A stretch of DNA of 64,000 bases, from the NCBI GenBank assembly GCA_022561385.1, contig JADFRG010000002.1, positions 62,001-126,000 on the forward strand. The letters are read 5' to 3'. This stretch comes from Chloroflexota bacterium (GTDB lineage: Bacteria > Chloroflexota > Anaerolineae > Anaerolineales > E44-bin32). Shown one piece after another: positions 32,770 through 42,045 of the stretch (the first letter of the stretch is position 1; each line of letters starts with the position of its first letter). The position numbers and the translations under genes were made by a program. The notes under the pieces were generated by a model, which did no database searches, had not been told where the DNA came from, and saw nothing but the letters and a program-made list of their open reading frames with translations.

Positions 32770-34464
32770 ATGCGTAGGATCATCTGGCAGTTGGTTATCG
32801 CCCTCGGCGGGCTCTTGCTCGTACTTGGGTTGCTGCTTGGCCAGACCCCGGACCCCGAAGCCACGTCCGTTCAACCCGTACGCGGCGGATCGTATGCAGA
32901 GGGCCTGGTCGGACGCTCAATTCGCCTCAATCCGCTGCTCGATCGCGGAAACCAAGTGGATCGGGATATTGATAGACTGCTGTACGGCGCATTGGTGCGG
33001 TTCAATTCTTTTGGCGATCCAGTCCCTGAGTTAGCCGAAAGTTTCGCTGTATCCGCGGACGCGACCCTCTACAACTTCACGATCCGAGAGGATGCAGTTT
33101 GGCACGACGGGGTGCCGGTGACGGCCGACGATGTCATTTATACCTTTTCCAAGTTTACCGAAGAGGATTTTCCTGCGCCGGAAGATCTCAAGCAGCTGTG
33201 GAGGGAGGTTGAAGTCGTAAAGTTAGATGACAAAAATATCCAGTTCCAGCTGCCAGAGCGTTTTGCGCCCTTCATGGACTATATGGCGGTGGGATTGCTT
33301 CCTGATCACCTGCTTAGAGGAGTCGACGCCGCGGCCCTGATCGACCACCCCTTCAATTTGGAGCCTGTCGGAAGCGGCCCCTTCCGGTTTGAGGGCTTTC
33401 AGATCGACAGCCGCGGCGAAGTTACCGGCGTCAGTCTTACGGCCTTTGAAGATTACGCGCTAGGCCAACCCTTTCTCGAGAGGGTCGAATTCCGCTTTTT
33501 CGCTGACGCGGAGGCCGCCCTCCAGGGCTTCAGGGATGGCGAGGTGGACGGAATCGGACGAGTACCACAAGAAATTCTGGAGGCGGTCCTGGCGCAGCCT
33601 GATCTCGACCTGTATAGCGTGCGTAGCCCGAGCACGGCGATCGTTTTTATCAATACGCAGCACTCGGACAAGAGTTACCTCGGGGAGAGAGAATTTCGGC
33701 AAGCGCTGATGATGTCAGTCGACCGGGAGCGGATGATTGGAGAACTCCTTGGAGGACAGGGACTAGTGGCCTCCGGACCCATCTTGCCCGGCAATTGGGC
33801 CTACGCTCCGAATTTAGAACCGCTTCCGTTCGACGTGGCGTCTGCAGAGCAGCTGCTGGCCGACCTGGGATGGGAAGTTCCTGCCGGAATTCCGCGCGGC
33901 TCGGCGGATTACGTTCGCATTAATGGTGAGAGTCGACTTTCAATCCAACTGGCCCACCCGGACGACCCGCTTTATACACAAGTGGCGAGCATGTTACAGT
34001 CGAGTTGGGAGGGTATAGGAATTAGCGTGGAGCTTATTTCGCTTCCGGCATCGGCCCTTCTTTCCGACATGTTAACTCCCAGAAAATTCGAAGCCGTGCT
34101 GACCGAGCTGGATGCGTCCCAGGTGGCCGATCCGGATCCCTATTCCTTTTGGCATGATTCCCTGATCGAGACCGGCCAAAACTATAGCGGGTTCGCCGAT
34201 CGGAACATTAGCATCTGGCTTGAGCAAGCCCGCGTCACACCTAACCGGGACCGCCGACAAGAACTCTACCGGGATTTTCAATTTCGGTTTCGAAATGAAG
34301 CCCCCGCGTTATTGCTGTATCATCCAATTTTCACTTATGCTATTAGTTCCGATGTTCAAGGAGCGAGTGTGGGGCCGGTCTACGATCCCAGCGATCGATT
34401 TGCCAACATCAAAGACTGGTTCTTGCTCGTGCGCCGAACCTTCTCGGGCACAGAGGGTACATGA
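32770..34464 (+). CDS. Peptide/nickel-type ABC transporter solute-binding protein
   Basis: SBP_bac_5 family extracytoplasmic binding protein, 564 residues. The N-terminus (IIWQLVIALGGLLLVLGLLL) is a signal or anchor without a lipobox Cys. Family blocks are AVWHDGVPVTADDVIYTF, HPFNLEPVGSGPFRFEGF, FRQALMMSVDRERMI and IQLAHPDDPLYTQVASML. No permease or ATPase gene is adjacent, so the transporter partners must be elsewhere, or the protein is an orphan. Its stop overlaps the S1 gene by 4 nt. Confidence 0.9.
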   Translation: MRRIIWQLVIALGGLLLVLGLLLGQTPDPEATSVQPVRGGSYAEGLVGRSIRLNPLLDRGNQVDRDIDRLLYGALVRFNSFGDPVPELAESFAVSADATLYNFTIREDAVWHDGVPVTADDVIYTFSKFTEEDFPAPEDLKQLWREVEVVKLDDKNIQFQLPERFAPFMDYMAVGLLPDHLLRGVDAAALIDHPFNLEPVGSGPFRFEGFQIDSRGEVTGVSLTAFEDYALGQPFLERVEFRFFADAEAALQGFRDGEVDGIGRVPQEILEAVLAQPDLDLYSVRSPSTAIVFINTQHSDKSYLGEREFRQALMMSVDRERMIGELLGGQGLVASGPILPGNWAYAPNLEPLPFDVASAEQLLADLGWEVPAGIPRGSADYVRINGESRLSIQLAHPDDPLYTQVASMLQSSWEGIGISVELISLPASALLSDMLTPRKFEAVLTELDASQVADPDPYSFWHDSLIETGQNYSGFADRNISIWLEQARVTPNRDRRQELYRDFQFRFRNEAPALLLYHPIFTYAISSDVQGASVGPVYDPSDRFANIKDWFLLVRRTFSGTEGT

Positions 34465-35165
34465 TCAAATTAACCGATTTAAAATCCGACCAGGCCGTAC
34501 AGGGAAAAGTTACCAGCATTAGCGTCGCGGGTGCCTTCCTGGAGGTGGGAGCCGAGGTGCAAGGGTTCGTACACATCTCTCGCCTATCGCCGCGCGCCAA
34601 TCGGGTTGAGGACGCTCTCGTGGTGGGCCAAGAGGTCGAGCTCTGGGTAGCGAACTTGGATCCCGCCGCCAAGCGACTCGAACTTACGATGGTTCGCCCC
34701 ATCCGATTGAAGTGGGGCCAGATCAAACCCGGGCTGCGAACGACCGGAGGGGTCACTCGGCTCGAAAAGTTCGGCGCCTTCGTAGATATTGGTGCCGAAA
34801 GGGACGGCCTTGTGCACATAAGCGAAATGAGCGATGGGTATGTGCGCGACCCGGCTGAGGTCGCCCGCGTAGGTGATCAGGTCGAGGTCGCGGTCCTTGA
34901 AGTCGATCGCGCCAAGAGACAGATCCGGCTTACGATGAACATCGGCCCGGAGGAGTATGTGGAGGAGGAAGAGGATGAGGAGGAACTGCCAACCGCGATG
35001 GAGCTTGCACTGCGGGAGGCGATGGAAGGTTCTGACGCCGAAGCCCCTTCCCAAAACGACTTAGAATCTAGAGGCAGGACGCGCGAAGTGCAGAACGACC
35101 TGCTCGAGCGGACGTTGTCCAATCGCGTTCAGACTTCTGCCAAGAGCGATACGAATGAGGGCTAG
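34461..35165 (+). CDS. Two-domain S1 RNA-binding protein
   Basis: A 234-residue protein with two S1 domains: QAVQGKVTSISVAGAFLEVG to RLELTMV, and LRTTGGVTRLEKFGAFVDIG, then GLVHISEMSDGYVRD to QIRLTMN. An acidic stretch (YVEEEEDEEEL) and a charged tail follow. The second domain is canonical; the first reads VQGFVHISRLSPRANRVED. Such proteins bind single-stranded RNA and often associate with ribosomes or RNases. Translational coupling to a peptide-binding protein is unusual and probably an accident of operon packing. Confidence 0.88.
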   Translation: MIKLTDLKSDQAVQGKVTSISVAGAFLEVGAEVQGFVHISRLSPRANRVEDALVVGQEVELWVANLDPAAKRLELTMVRPIRLKWGQIKPGLRTTGGVTRLEKFGAFVDIGAERDGLVHISEMSDGYVRDPAEVARVGDQVEVAVLEVDRAKRQIRLTMNIGPEEYVEEEEDEEELPTAMELALREAMEGSDAEAPSQNDLESRGRTREVQNDLLERTLSNRVQTSAKSDTNEG

Positions 35166-35246
35166 GATCGGCGCCTGGCCCCATTAACGAAAACGCCCGA
35201 GGGCAATTTCGCCTCGGCCGCGCTAGCTTTATTATTGCCACCGGTC

Positions 35247-35477
35247 TTACTTATCCTCTTCCTCCTCCATCCATTGGTCGTCCTCCGTCTCCAATAGCTC
35301 CTCCTCTTCCCACTCCTCATCCAGATCTTCCGCGCTCCATTCGTCGTCTTCCATCGCGTCGGCCACATGAGTGAAGGTCATACATCCCACCTCCGGATCG
35401 AACTCCACTGCTGAAGCCCCGCAGTAGCCTGCATCCAAAAAGACGCAGTCGACGTAGCGGCATCGTATTCTAGCCAA
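35247..35477 (-). CDS. Small Cys-containing protein with very acidic tail
   Basis: A 76-residue protein. The N-terminal half has four Cys (RCRYVDCVFLDAGYCGASAV, then PEVGCMTF), spaced C-x4-C-x7-C-x12-C, which could hold zinc or an Fe-S cluster. The C-terminal half is almost entirely Glu/Asp with Trp (DDEWSAEDLDEEWEEEELL), ending EEEEDK. It starts 6 nt after the relA stop, so it is co-translated with it. I do not recognise the family. Confidence 0.7.
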   Translation of the reverse strand: MARIRCRYVDCVFLDAGYCGASAVEFDPEVGCMTFTHVADAMEDDEWSAEDLDEEWEEEELLETEDDQWMEEEEDK

Positions 35478-35483
35478 TTGGCA

Positions 35484-37634
35484 TTACCCTGGCTGAATCC
35501 GGCGCGCTTCCAACACATTGGGAAGCGCCTCCAATCGATTCAACACTCGACTCAATTGGGACAGATCCGTGATTCCCATTACCAGGTCGAAAATGGCCAG
35601 ACTGTCAACGGTCGACACGTGGATGGAAGACATGTTTATTCCCTCGTTGGATACGAGGGTCGAAACATCCCGCATCAAGCCGTCACGATCGTAGGCTCGA
35701 ATTTGCACCGAAACCGGATAAGTGTCCTTGGCTTTACCCCATGATACGCTAACCAATCGTTCCTTGTCTCTGATTCGAAGAACGTTGGGGCAATCTTGCC
35801 TGTGAATCGTTGCCCCACGGCCGCGGGTTACATAGCCGATAATCGGATCACCCGGAACAGGATTGCAACATCGGCCCAGATTCGTTAATAATCCAGTAAG
35901 CCCTAGAACGCTTACTTCCGTGGCCTCTTTCGGAACGCTTGGCCGAAGTATAGGTCCCGGAACGGGCAGCTCCGACTGCTCCTTTTCGGCCGCACGGTTG
36001 ACGATCTTTCCGAGGCTGATATCGCCGACGCCAACCGCGGCCAGGAGCTCGGCTCCGGACGTATATTTCAGTTCCTCCGCCAGCTGGTCGATGTCAAATT
36101 TTTGAATACCCAATCGTCTTACCTCACGCTCAACCAGCTCGCGTCCGTGCGAGATATTTTGCTCCCGATCCTGTTTGCGAAACCATTGTCGGATCTTGCT
36201 TCGGGCCCGCTGGCTCCTGGCTATCTCGAGGCTAGGATTGAGCCAATCGCGGCTGGGACCCCCCCGTTTCGTGGTGAGGATTTCGACCGAGTCGCCCGTT
36301 TTTAGATTGGTATCTAAACTGACCAGCTTCCCATTCACGCGCGCTCCCCGACATCGATGACCGATCTCGGTGTGGATGTGATAAGCGAAATCGATGGGGG
36401 TCGAATCGACAGGCAAGTCGATGATGTCTCCATGAGGCGTGAAAACATATACGCGATCTTTAAAGACGTCGGATTTCATAGCTTCCACGAAATCATCGGC
36501 GTCCGTAACGTCCTGGCGCCACTCCATTAAACTGCGAAGCCAGTCGACGCGTCGCTCGAATCCGTCGTCGCGAACGCGCCCCTCCTTGTATCTCCAGTGC
36601 GCGGCAATCCCGAACTCGGCGTTCTCATCCATCTCGGAGGTGCGGATCTGGACTTCCACCGTCCCTCCTTCGTCATAAATCACCGCCGTATGCAGTGACT
36701 GATAGAAGTTGTCCTTCGGGGTGGCGATATAGTCATCGAAGGTGCCCGGTACGGGCTTCCAACGATTATGAATGACTCCCAGCGCCAAATAACAATCCGA
36801 TTCGGAGTTCACCAGTACCCTCACGCCGCGAACGTCGTACACCTCTTCGAATGGAACACCCTTGCGTTCCATCTTGCGAAATATGGAATATAAATGTTTG
36901 GGGCGGGCCTGGACCTCTGCTTCAATGGCGGTTTCCTTCAGGAGCACATGGACCTCATCCCGAATGGTGTTCATGTTCTGCTCGCGATCCACGCGCCGGA
37001 CTGCCACCTGATCCGCCAGCAACTTGTATTCGTCTGGGTGAACGTAACGGAACGCCAGATCTTCCAACTCCCACTTAACTTGCCAAATCCCGAGCCGGCT
37101 GGCCAGCGGTGCGAATATTTCGATGGTTTCGAGCGCTATTCGCTCGCGCCGCTCCGCCGACAGATGGGATAAGGTGCGCATGTTGTGCAGTCGGTCGGCG
37201 AGCTTGATGACGACTACTCGCACGTCGTCCCCCATCGCCAGGAAGGTCTTCCGCAACGTCTCATTTGCGAGTTCGCGGCGTTCAGGCCGCTCTCCTTGAT
37301 TGCCGCGACTCACTCGGGGAAGATGCGTTAGCTTGGTCACACCATCTACGAGCTGAGAAATTTCGGGTCCAAATTCCTCCTTGATGTCGTCAAGCGTGAG
37401 ATCGGTGTCTTCGACCGTGTCATGCAGCAGTCCGGCCACAATGGTCGGCGTGGGTGCCCCCAATCCCGCCATAATAGTGGCGACTGCCAGACTGTGGTTG
37501 ATGTGCGGCTCACCCGAGGCCCGCTTCTGGCCCTTGTGAGCCTTGAGTGCCACCGCATAGGCGCGGCGGATCTCTTCCTCGTCACTGGGTGAGGTTTGCT
37601 CTGGAAGCGCTTCCAGGAGTCGCTCAAGCTTCAT
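35484..37634 (-). CDS. relA: Bifunctional (p)ppGpp synthetase/hydrolase RelA/SpoT
   Basis: Stringent-response enzyme of 716 residues, full length. The HD hydrolase domain (HDTVEDTDLTLDD, KLADRLHNMRTL) has its catalytic motif intact. The synthetase domain follows (EVYDVRGVRVLVNSESDC, YIATPKDNFYQSLHTAVI), then the TGS domain (VFTPHGDIIDLPVDSTPIDF), the Zn-finger/conserved-Cys region (LGRCCNPVPGDPIIGYVTRG) and an ACT domain at the C-terminus. Both activities are therefore expected. It is followed by a small acidic Cys protein. Confidence 0.95.
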   Translation of the reverse strand: MKLERLLEALPEQTSPSDEEEIRRAYAVALKAHKGQKRASGEPHINHSLAVATIMAGLGAPTPTIVAGLLHDTVEDTDLTLDDIKEEFGPEISQLVDGVTKLTHLPRVSRGNQGERPERRELANETLRKTFLAMGDDVRVVVIKLADRLHNMRTLSHLSAERRERIALETIEIFAPLASRLGIWQVKWELEDLAFRYVHPDEYKLLADQVAVRRVDREQNMNTIRDEVHVLLKETAIEAEVQARPKHLYSIFRKMERKGVPFEEVYDVRGVRVLVNSESDCYLALGVIHNRWKPVPGTFDDYIATPKDNFYQSLHTAVIYDEGGTVEVQIRTSEMDENAEFGIAAHWRYKEGRVRDDGFERRVDWLRSLMEWRQDVTDADDFVEAMKSDVFKDRVYVFTPHGDIIDLPVDSTPIDFAYHIHTEIGHRCRGARVNGKLVSLDTNLKTGDSVEILTTKRGGPSRDWLNPSLEIARSQRARSKIRQWFRKQDREQNISHGRELVEREVRRLGIQKFDIDQLAEELKYTSGAELLAAVGVGDISLGKIVNRAAEKEQSELPVPGPILRPSVPKEATEVSVLGLTGLLTNLGRCCNPVPGDPIIGYVTRGRGATIHRQDCPNVLRIRDKERLVSVSWGKAKDTYPVSVQIRAYDRDGLMRDVSTLVSNEGINMSSIHVSTVDSLAIFDLVMGITDLSQLSRVLNRLEALPNVLEARRIQPG

Positions 37635-37743
37635 GGATGATCAATGAATCAGTATAGCTGGTGGAATGTTCGTCTTCAAGGTCGTTCGTATCATCCCGGG
37701 CTCGCGATCGAGGCGACGACGGGGTGGATGGAGTGCAACGAGG

Positions 37744-38862
37744 CTAGCCGGACGGTCTAATGCGAGGAGAGGGTACGCGATCCACCCAGTAGTCCAATAT
37801 TTCTACGTCAGCCGTCTCACGTGCCCCCGCTATCCATTCATCGAGCGCCTGAGATACGGCCAGACTAAACGAGGATTCGTCGAGCTCTCGGTCTTCGTGG
37901 CCGAGGATATCAATCAGGTGCCAGCCGAAGGGGGTCTCGACCGGGCCGACGATCTCCCCGATCTCTGCTCCGAACACGGCTTCCTCGAAAGCATCCACCA
38001 TCCGACCGCGGCCAAACCAGCCCAGATCTCCCCCCTGCTCCTTGTTCGATTCATCCAGGGAGTATTCGGAGGCCAGGTCGCCCCACTCTTCACCAGCCCG
38101 AATTCGTTCTAGGAGGTCTTTAGCTTCCTGCTCTTCCTCAACCAGGATATGGCGGGCCCAGACTTGCTCTTGCGTTCCATCGACCTGGTCCTCGAAGTCT
38201 GCCCTTAGAAGCTCCCGAAACATTCGGGCGCGCGCTTCCGCCCGCAGCGTACCCTCGTCCACTCCAAAGGCGCCGGCATTGGTGAGATAGGTCTCCAAGT
38301 TGTTCTCGAATAACTCTCGAGTATAGGGGGTTACCGTAGGACTCGGAGTTCCATCGACCGCCGCTGCGGGCGTGGCGGTTTCCTGCTCTCCGAAGAAACC
38401 CAGGCTCTCTTCTATGAAGTTATCGACCTCCGCCTCTGAGACCTCCATGCCCCTGCGGGCAGCCTCCTGTTGGATTAGCTGCTCTTCGATCAGCAAGTCA
38501 AGGATAGAGCTACCTACAAATAGCGGGTTAGCCAGCTGCTGGCCGATGTTGGTCAGTTGAGACTGATAAATTGAAAGAGTTTCGGGATCGTCGCGGAGAA
38601 TCCGCATTATTTGCTGCACGTTTGTGTACTGATTGGTGAGGTTCCATTGCGCGAGCCGCACGCGCCCCTGGAATTCGGAGGTCAAGATCTCGTCCTCACC
38701 CACGATCGCGACCGGTTGAGCGGGTTGGACGACCCGCACCTGGATGAAACCGTACGCCACCAGACTCACCACGGCTACTGCCCCAACCGCCGTGCCCAGC
38801 AAAATCCAACGGCGAATCCTCTGATCGCGCTCCGCTCCGACGACGTGCCTCCTATTTAGCAG
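37744..38862 (-). CDS. SurA/PrsA-like peptidyl-prolyl isomerase, membrane-anchored
   Basis: Extracytoplasmic foldase. A membrane segment (TAVGAVAVVSLVAYGFIQV) is followed by a SurA_N-type helical domain and one parvulin domain (VWARHILVEEEQEAKDLLER, LGWFGRGRMVDAFEEAVF, GPVETPFGWHLIDILG). The first conventional start (TTG, 38802) would put the membrane helix at residue 1. The frame is open upstream and encodes LLNRRHVVGAERDQRIRRWI, a typical basic cytoplasmic tail. A CTG at 38862 with AGAGGG 5 nt upstream is the best start there, so I use it; no ATG, GTG or TTG exists in that stretch. The start is uncertain, the gene is not. Confidence 0.82.
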   Translation of the reverse strand: MLNRRHVVGAERDQRIRRWILLGTAVGAVAVVSLVAYGFIQVRVVQPAQPVAIVGEDEILTSEFQGRVRLAQWNLTNQYTNVQQIMRILRDDPETLSIYQSQLTNIGQQLANPLFVGSSILDLLIEEQLIQQEAARRGMEVSEAEVDNFIEESLGFFGEQETATPAAAVDGTPSPTVTPYTRELFENNLETYLTNAGAFGVDEGTLRAEARARMFRELLRADFEDQVDGTQEQVWARHILVEEEQEAKDLLERIRAGEEWGDLASEYSLDESNKEQGGDLGWFGRGRMVDAFEEAVFGAEIGEIVGPVETPFGWHLIDILGHEDRELDESSFSLAVSQALDEWIAGARETADVEILDYWVDRVPSPRIRPSG

Positions 38863-38884
38863 CGGTACCCTCTTGAACTATCGG

Positions 38885-39142
38885 TTATCGATAACGCCTG
38901 GCCGTGAAGGGCATCAGCGCCATGTGCCGAGATTGTTTGATTGCCTTCGCCAGCGCGCGTTGATGCTTGGCACAGGTGCCCGTATCTCGCCGGGGGCGTA
39001 TCTTGCCGGTGTCCTTTATCAACCGCTTCAATGTGTCCGTCACCTTGTAGTTAATCGTCTTGCCTGGGTCCGCGCAGAATTGGCAAGTGCGCGGCCTTCT
39101 TTTGAATCGCCTGCGAGGACCGTCGTTTGATCGAGTTGCCAT
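38885..39142 (-). CDS. rpsR: Small ribosomal subunit protein bS18
   Basis: An 85-residue basic protein: FKRRPRTCQFCADPGKTINY, then TLKRLIKDTGKIRPRRDTGT, then CAKHQRALAKAIKQSRHMAL. The C-x2-C and C-x2-H residues mark the Zn-binding (C+) form of S18. It pairs with bS6 on the 30S platform. ATG with GAGGG upstream. Confidence 0.97.
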   Translation of the reverse strand: MATRSNDGPRRRFKRRPRTCQFCADPGKTINYKVTDTLKRLIKDTGKIRPRRDTGTCAKHQRALAKAIKQSRHMALMPFTARRYR

Positions 39143-39306
39143 TTATGCTCCCTCTTGACTCCGCAGTAAATCGGTCGCCTCAGCGGCGTCTGTTATCCGG
39201 CCATAGTCTGATACCGTCGTTTGCCAGGCACAAGTTTTGGGGCTGCTCACACTCGGCGAGTATTGCTTCTCAAGCCGTCGACTCGAATGTACGATCGGCC
39301 ACCGGG

Positions 39307-39597
39307 TCACGGCTCCCTCCGGGTAAGGAGATAACGTAGGATTTGCTCGCTGAGTCCCAGCTCCCTCTCAAGCGTTTTACCCGCCGTCGGTGGCATCTCT
39401 GTCTCGAAAATAAAATAGTAACCTTCTGAGCGCTTTTGAATTTGATAGGCCAGCTTTCGCTTGCCCCAGCGATCAACGTTGAGGGTTTTTCCCTCCGCAG
39501 CTTCAATCCACGATTTGACTCGCTCTTCGAGTGAAGCAAGCGCCTCCTCGTCGAGCTCTGGATCAGCAATATAGGCGAGTTCGTAATTCCGCAACAC
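39307..39597 (-). CDS. rpsF: Small ribosomal subunit protein bS6
   Basis: A 96-residue protein: [20 protein letters not shown], then [20 protein letters not shown], then [20 protein letters not shown], ending [14 protein letters not shown] start with GGGGAGGAG upstream. A GGGGCAACCCC hairpin lies just ahead of it in the leader, a possible S6:S18 feedback site. The usual ssb gene between rpsF and rpsR is absent; the 164-bp spacer shows no ssb fragment. Confidence 0.96.
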   Translation of the reverse strand: MLRNYELAYIADPELDEEALASLEERVKSWIEAAEGKTLNVDRWGKRKLAYQIQKRSEGYYFIFETEMPPTAGKTLERELGLSEQILRYLLTRREP

Positions 39598-39811
39598 TTT
39601 TACTCCTCCCCACGGGGTTGCCCCAGGCCGGCCGCGAGGTTGCGGCGGGATGGAGCGGAAAGTAGCCGATGGAGTTTATCATACGGGTCCCAGAGGGCCA
39701 AGGCAGCCCGATAGTTCAGGATTTCACGGTATAATCGCCTCGTGCCGATTAACTCAACATAAGAACTGCGGAGCCAAGGGTATCGAAGGCCCAGATCCCC
39801 CAGGAGGAGAA

Positions 39812-41236
39812 ATGGAATCGGTTCCCATCAAGTTCGGGACCGACGGTTGGCGCGGCCGAATTGCTGATAACTACACATTTTCTTCCGTCCGCCGTTGTGC
39901 GGACGGTTTTGCACAGTACCTGGCTGAAGCGGAAGGCACGGGGCGACCCGTTATCGTGGGGTACGACCGACGCTTCGCCTCTGAATCATTTGCGGCGGCC
40001 GCCTCCGAAGTTCTCGCGGGGCACGGATTCCAGGTCCTGCTGACGAAGGAAGCTACCCCCACACCGGCTATTTCCCACGCGGTTCAGGAGCACAATGCGG
40101 TCGGAGCGGTCAATATAACGGCCTCTCATAACCCCCCCGAGGACAACGGCTTCAAGGTGCGCGACCGATTTGGTGGTGCCCTCCCCCCTCAAAAGCTAAA
40201 ACAAATCGAAGATCGCATTCCGGATACTGCGGACCGCGTGGCCCGCCTGCGGTTGAGCGAAGGCTTGGACACCGGACTCATAACCTATATTGATCCGGGA
40301 CCTGCATATTTGGCCAAGATCGAGACGCTGGTTGAGCTAGATCCCATCCGGAACGCGGGCCTCCACGTGCTGGTCGACGTGATGTGGGGCAACGGTGCGG
40401 GTTGGTTTCCACGATTGCTCGAAGGTGCAAGTACACAGGTCACCGAAATACACAGCGAACGCAATCCAATCTTCCCGGAAATGGACAGGCCGGAGCCCAT
40501 CCCGCCCAACGTAGACGTGGGACTGGCGGCGACCGTCGAATTCGGGGCCGATGTGTTAGTGGTTACGGACGGGGATGCAGACAGAGTGGGCCTCGGCGAC
40601 GAACGCGGTACATTTATCGACCAACTTCGGGTCTATGGATTGCTCGCTTATTACCTGCTTGAAGTCCGCGGCGGTCGGGGACCGATCGTCAAGACCCTTT
40701 CGACTACCTCTCTGCTATTTAAGCTCGCAGAAATGTACGATGTTCCCATCTATGAGACCGGTGTGGGTTTTAAATACGTGGCGCCCAAGATGCTCGAGGT
40801 TGACGCACTGATTGGAGGAGAGGAGTCGGGGGGCTTCGCGTTCCGCGGGCATGTTCCGGAGCGGGACGGAATTCTCGCCGGCCTATACATTCTGGACATG
40901 ATGGTCCAGCTTGAGCGGAAGCCTTCAGAATTGATCGAGCTCCTTTTCGAACGAGTAGGCCCCAGTTATTACAAGCGGATCGATACCCCCATGGAGGCAA
41001 GCGAGCGAGCGGAAAAACAGTCTCTGGCCGAAAGCGCGGACCCGGAGCGTATCGGTGGGCTCAAGGTGACGGGTATCAACCGAACGGATGGGCACAAGTT
41101 CGAATTAGAGGATGGCAGCTGGCTGCTGGTACGCTTTTCCGGCACCGAGCCAGTGGTGCGCGTCTATTGCGAGACTCCGGATGAGGAAAATGTGGATCCA
41201 ATCCTCGCTGATGGGCTGAGGATCGTTGGGTTGTAG
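39812..41236 (+). CDS. Phosphohexomutase (phosphoglucomutase/phosphomannomutase family)
   Basis: Alpha-D-phosphohexomutase of 474 residues that interconverts sugar 1- and 6-phosphates. Start ATG 39812 with AGGAGGAGA upstream; the longer ORF from 39650 is unsupported. Blocks are [17 protein letters not shown], the phosphoserine loop [18 protein letters not shown], the Mg loop [16 protein letters not shown], the sugar-specificity loop [20 protein letters not shown] and the phosphate loop [18 protein letters not shown] fits glucose/mannose-type members. The stop overlaps tatD by 1 nt. Confidence 0.93.
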   Translation: MESVPIKFGTDGWRGRIADNYTFSSVRRCADGFAQYLAEAEGTGRPVIVGYDRRFASESFAAAASEVLAGHGFQVLLTKEATPTPAISHAVQEHNAVGAVNITASHNPPEDNGFKVRDRFGGALPPQKLKQIEDRIPDTADRVARLRLSEGLDTGLITYIDPGPAYLAKIETLVELDPIRNAGLHVLVDVMWGNGAGWFPRLLEGASTQVTEIHSERNPIFPEMDRPEPIPPNVDVGLAATVEFGADVLVVTDGDADRVGLGDERGTFIDQLRVYGLLAYYLLEVRGGRGPIVKTLSTTSLLFKLAEMYDVPIYETGVGFKYVAPKMLEVDALIGGEESGGFAFRGHVPERDGILAGLYILDMMVQLERKPSELIELLFERVGPSYYKRIDTPMEASERAEKQSLAESADPERIGGLKVTGINRTDGHKFELEDGSWLLVRFSGTEPVVRVYCETPDEENVDPILADGLRIVGL

Positions 41237-42045
41237 TGGGCTACCTGACCGACACTCATTGTCATTTATCGCTGGATCAGTTCTCAGGGGAGCTGGAGCC
41301 CATTCTCGAGCGGGCCCGCGCGGCAGGAGTAGGTCGTCTGGTTATCCCGGGGATCGATTTAGAAACAAGCCGGAGGGCGGTCGAGATTGCCGAAGATATG
41401 GCTGGAATCTATGCCTCCGTGGGCGTCCATCCGCACGAGGCAGCCAGCTACTCCGCTTCGGTACGGGATGATCTTCACCAGTTGGCCCAGTCCGCTTCGG
41501 TCGTGGCGATAGGAGAGATCGGGCTGGACTATTACCGAGACCTTACACCGCACGATCAACAAATGGAGGCGCTGGTAGACCAACTCCGGCTCGCCGGCGA
41601 ACTCAAGCTGCCGGTCATCATCCACAACCGCGAGGCCCAAGAAGAGCTATATCCAGTTCTGTTAGAATGGGCGCCGACGGTACCCGGACCCAACAAGGGC
41701 GTACTACACGCCTATTCTGGCACCCGCGCGAACGCCGAGGCGGCCGTATCGTCAGGATTCTTTATCGGAGTTGGTGGACCCCTGACCTATCCCAGCGCTA
41801 AGGAGCTGCGCCAAACAATTCAGGCTCTTCCGCAAAATCGCCTGCTTTTGGAGACCGATTCACCGTATCTCCCTCCACAGCCGCATCGGGGTAAGAGGAA
41901 TGAACCGGCGTATTTACCGATTGTCGCGGAAGAGTTAGGCAGGCTGAGAGACACCGTTGTCGAGCAAGTGGTGGCGGATACCTCGAAGAATGCGAATGAC
42001 TTATTTGGTTGGCTGAATGGAAACTCGAACTATCTTATTTCCTGA
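41236..42045 (+). CDS. tatD: TatD family metal-dependent hydrolase
   Basis: TIM-barrel nuclease-like hydrolase, 269 residues. Signatures are TDTHCHLSLDQF (HxH), YASVGVHPHEAASY, AIGEIGLDYYRD, LPVIIHNREAQEEL and LLLETDSPYLPPQPHRGKRN. In the family it acts as a 3'-5' exonuclease or DNase with two metal ions. GTG start overlapping the phosphomutase stop (TAGTG). Its 3' end overlaps the next gene by 29 nt. Confidence 0.93.
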   Translation: MGYLTDTHCHLSLDQFSGELEPILERARAAGVGRLVIPGIDLETSRRAVEIAEDMAGIYASVGVHPHEAASYSASVRDDLHQLAQSASVVAIGEIGLDYYRDLTPHDQQMEALVDQLRLAGELKLPVIIHNREAQEELYPVLLEWAPTVPGPNKGVLHAYSGTRANAEAAVSSGFFIGVGGPLTYPSAKELRQTIQALPQNRLLLETDSPYLPPQPHRGKRNEPAYLPIVAEELGRLRDTVVEQVVADTSKNANDLFGWLNGNSNYLIS

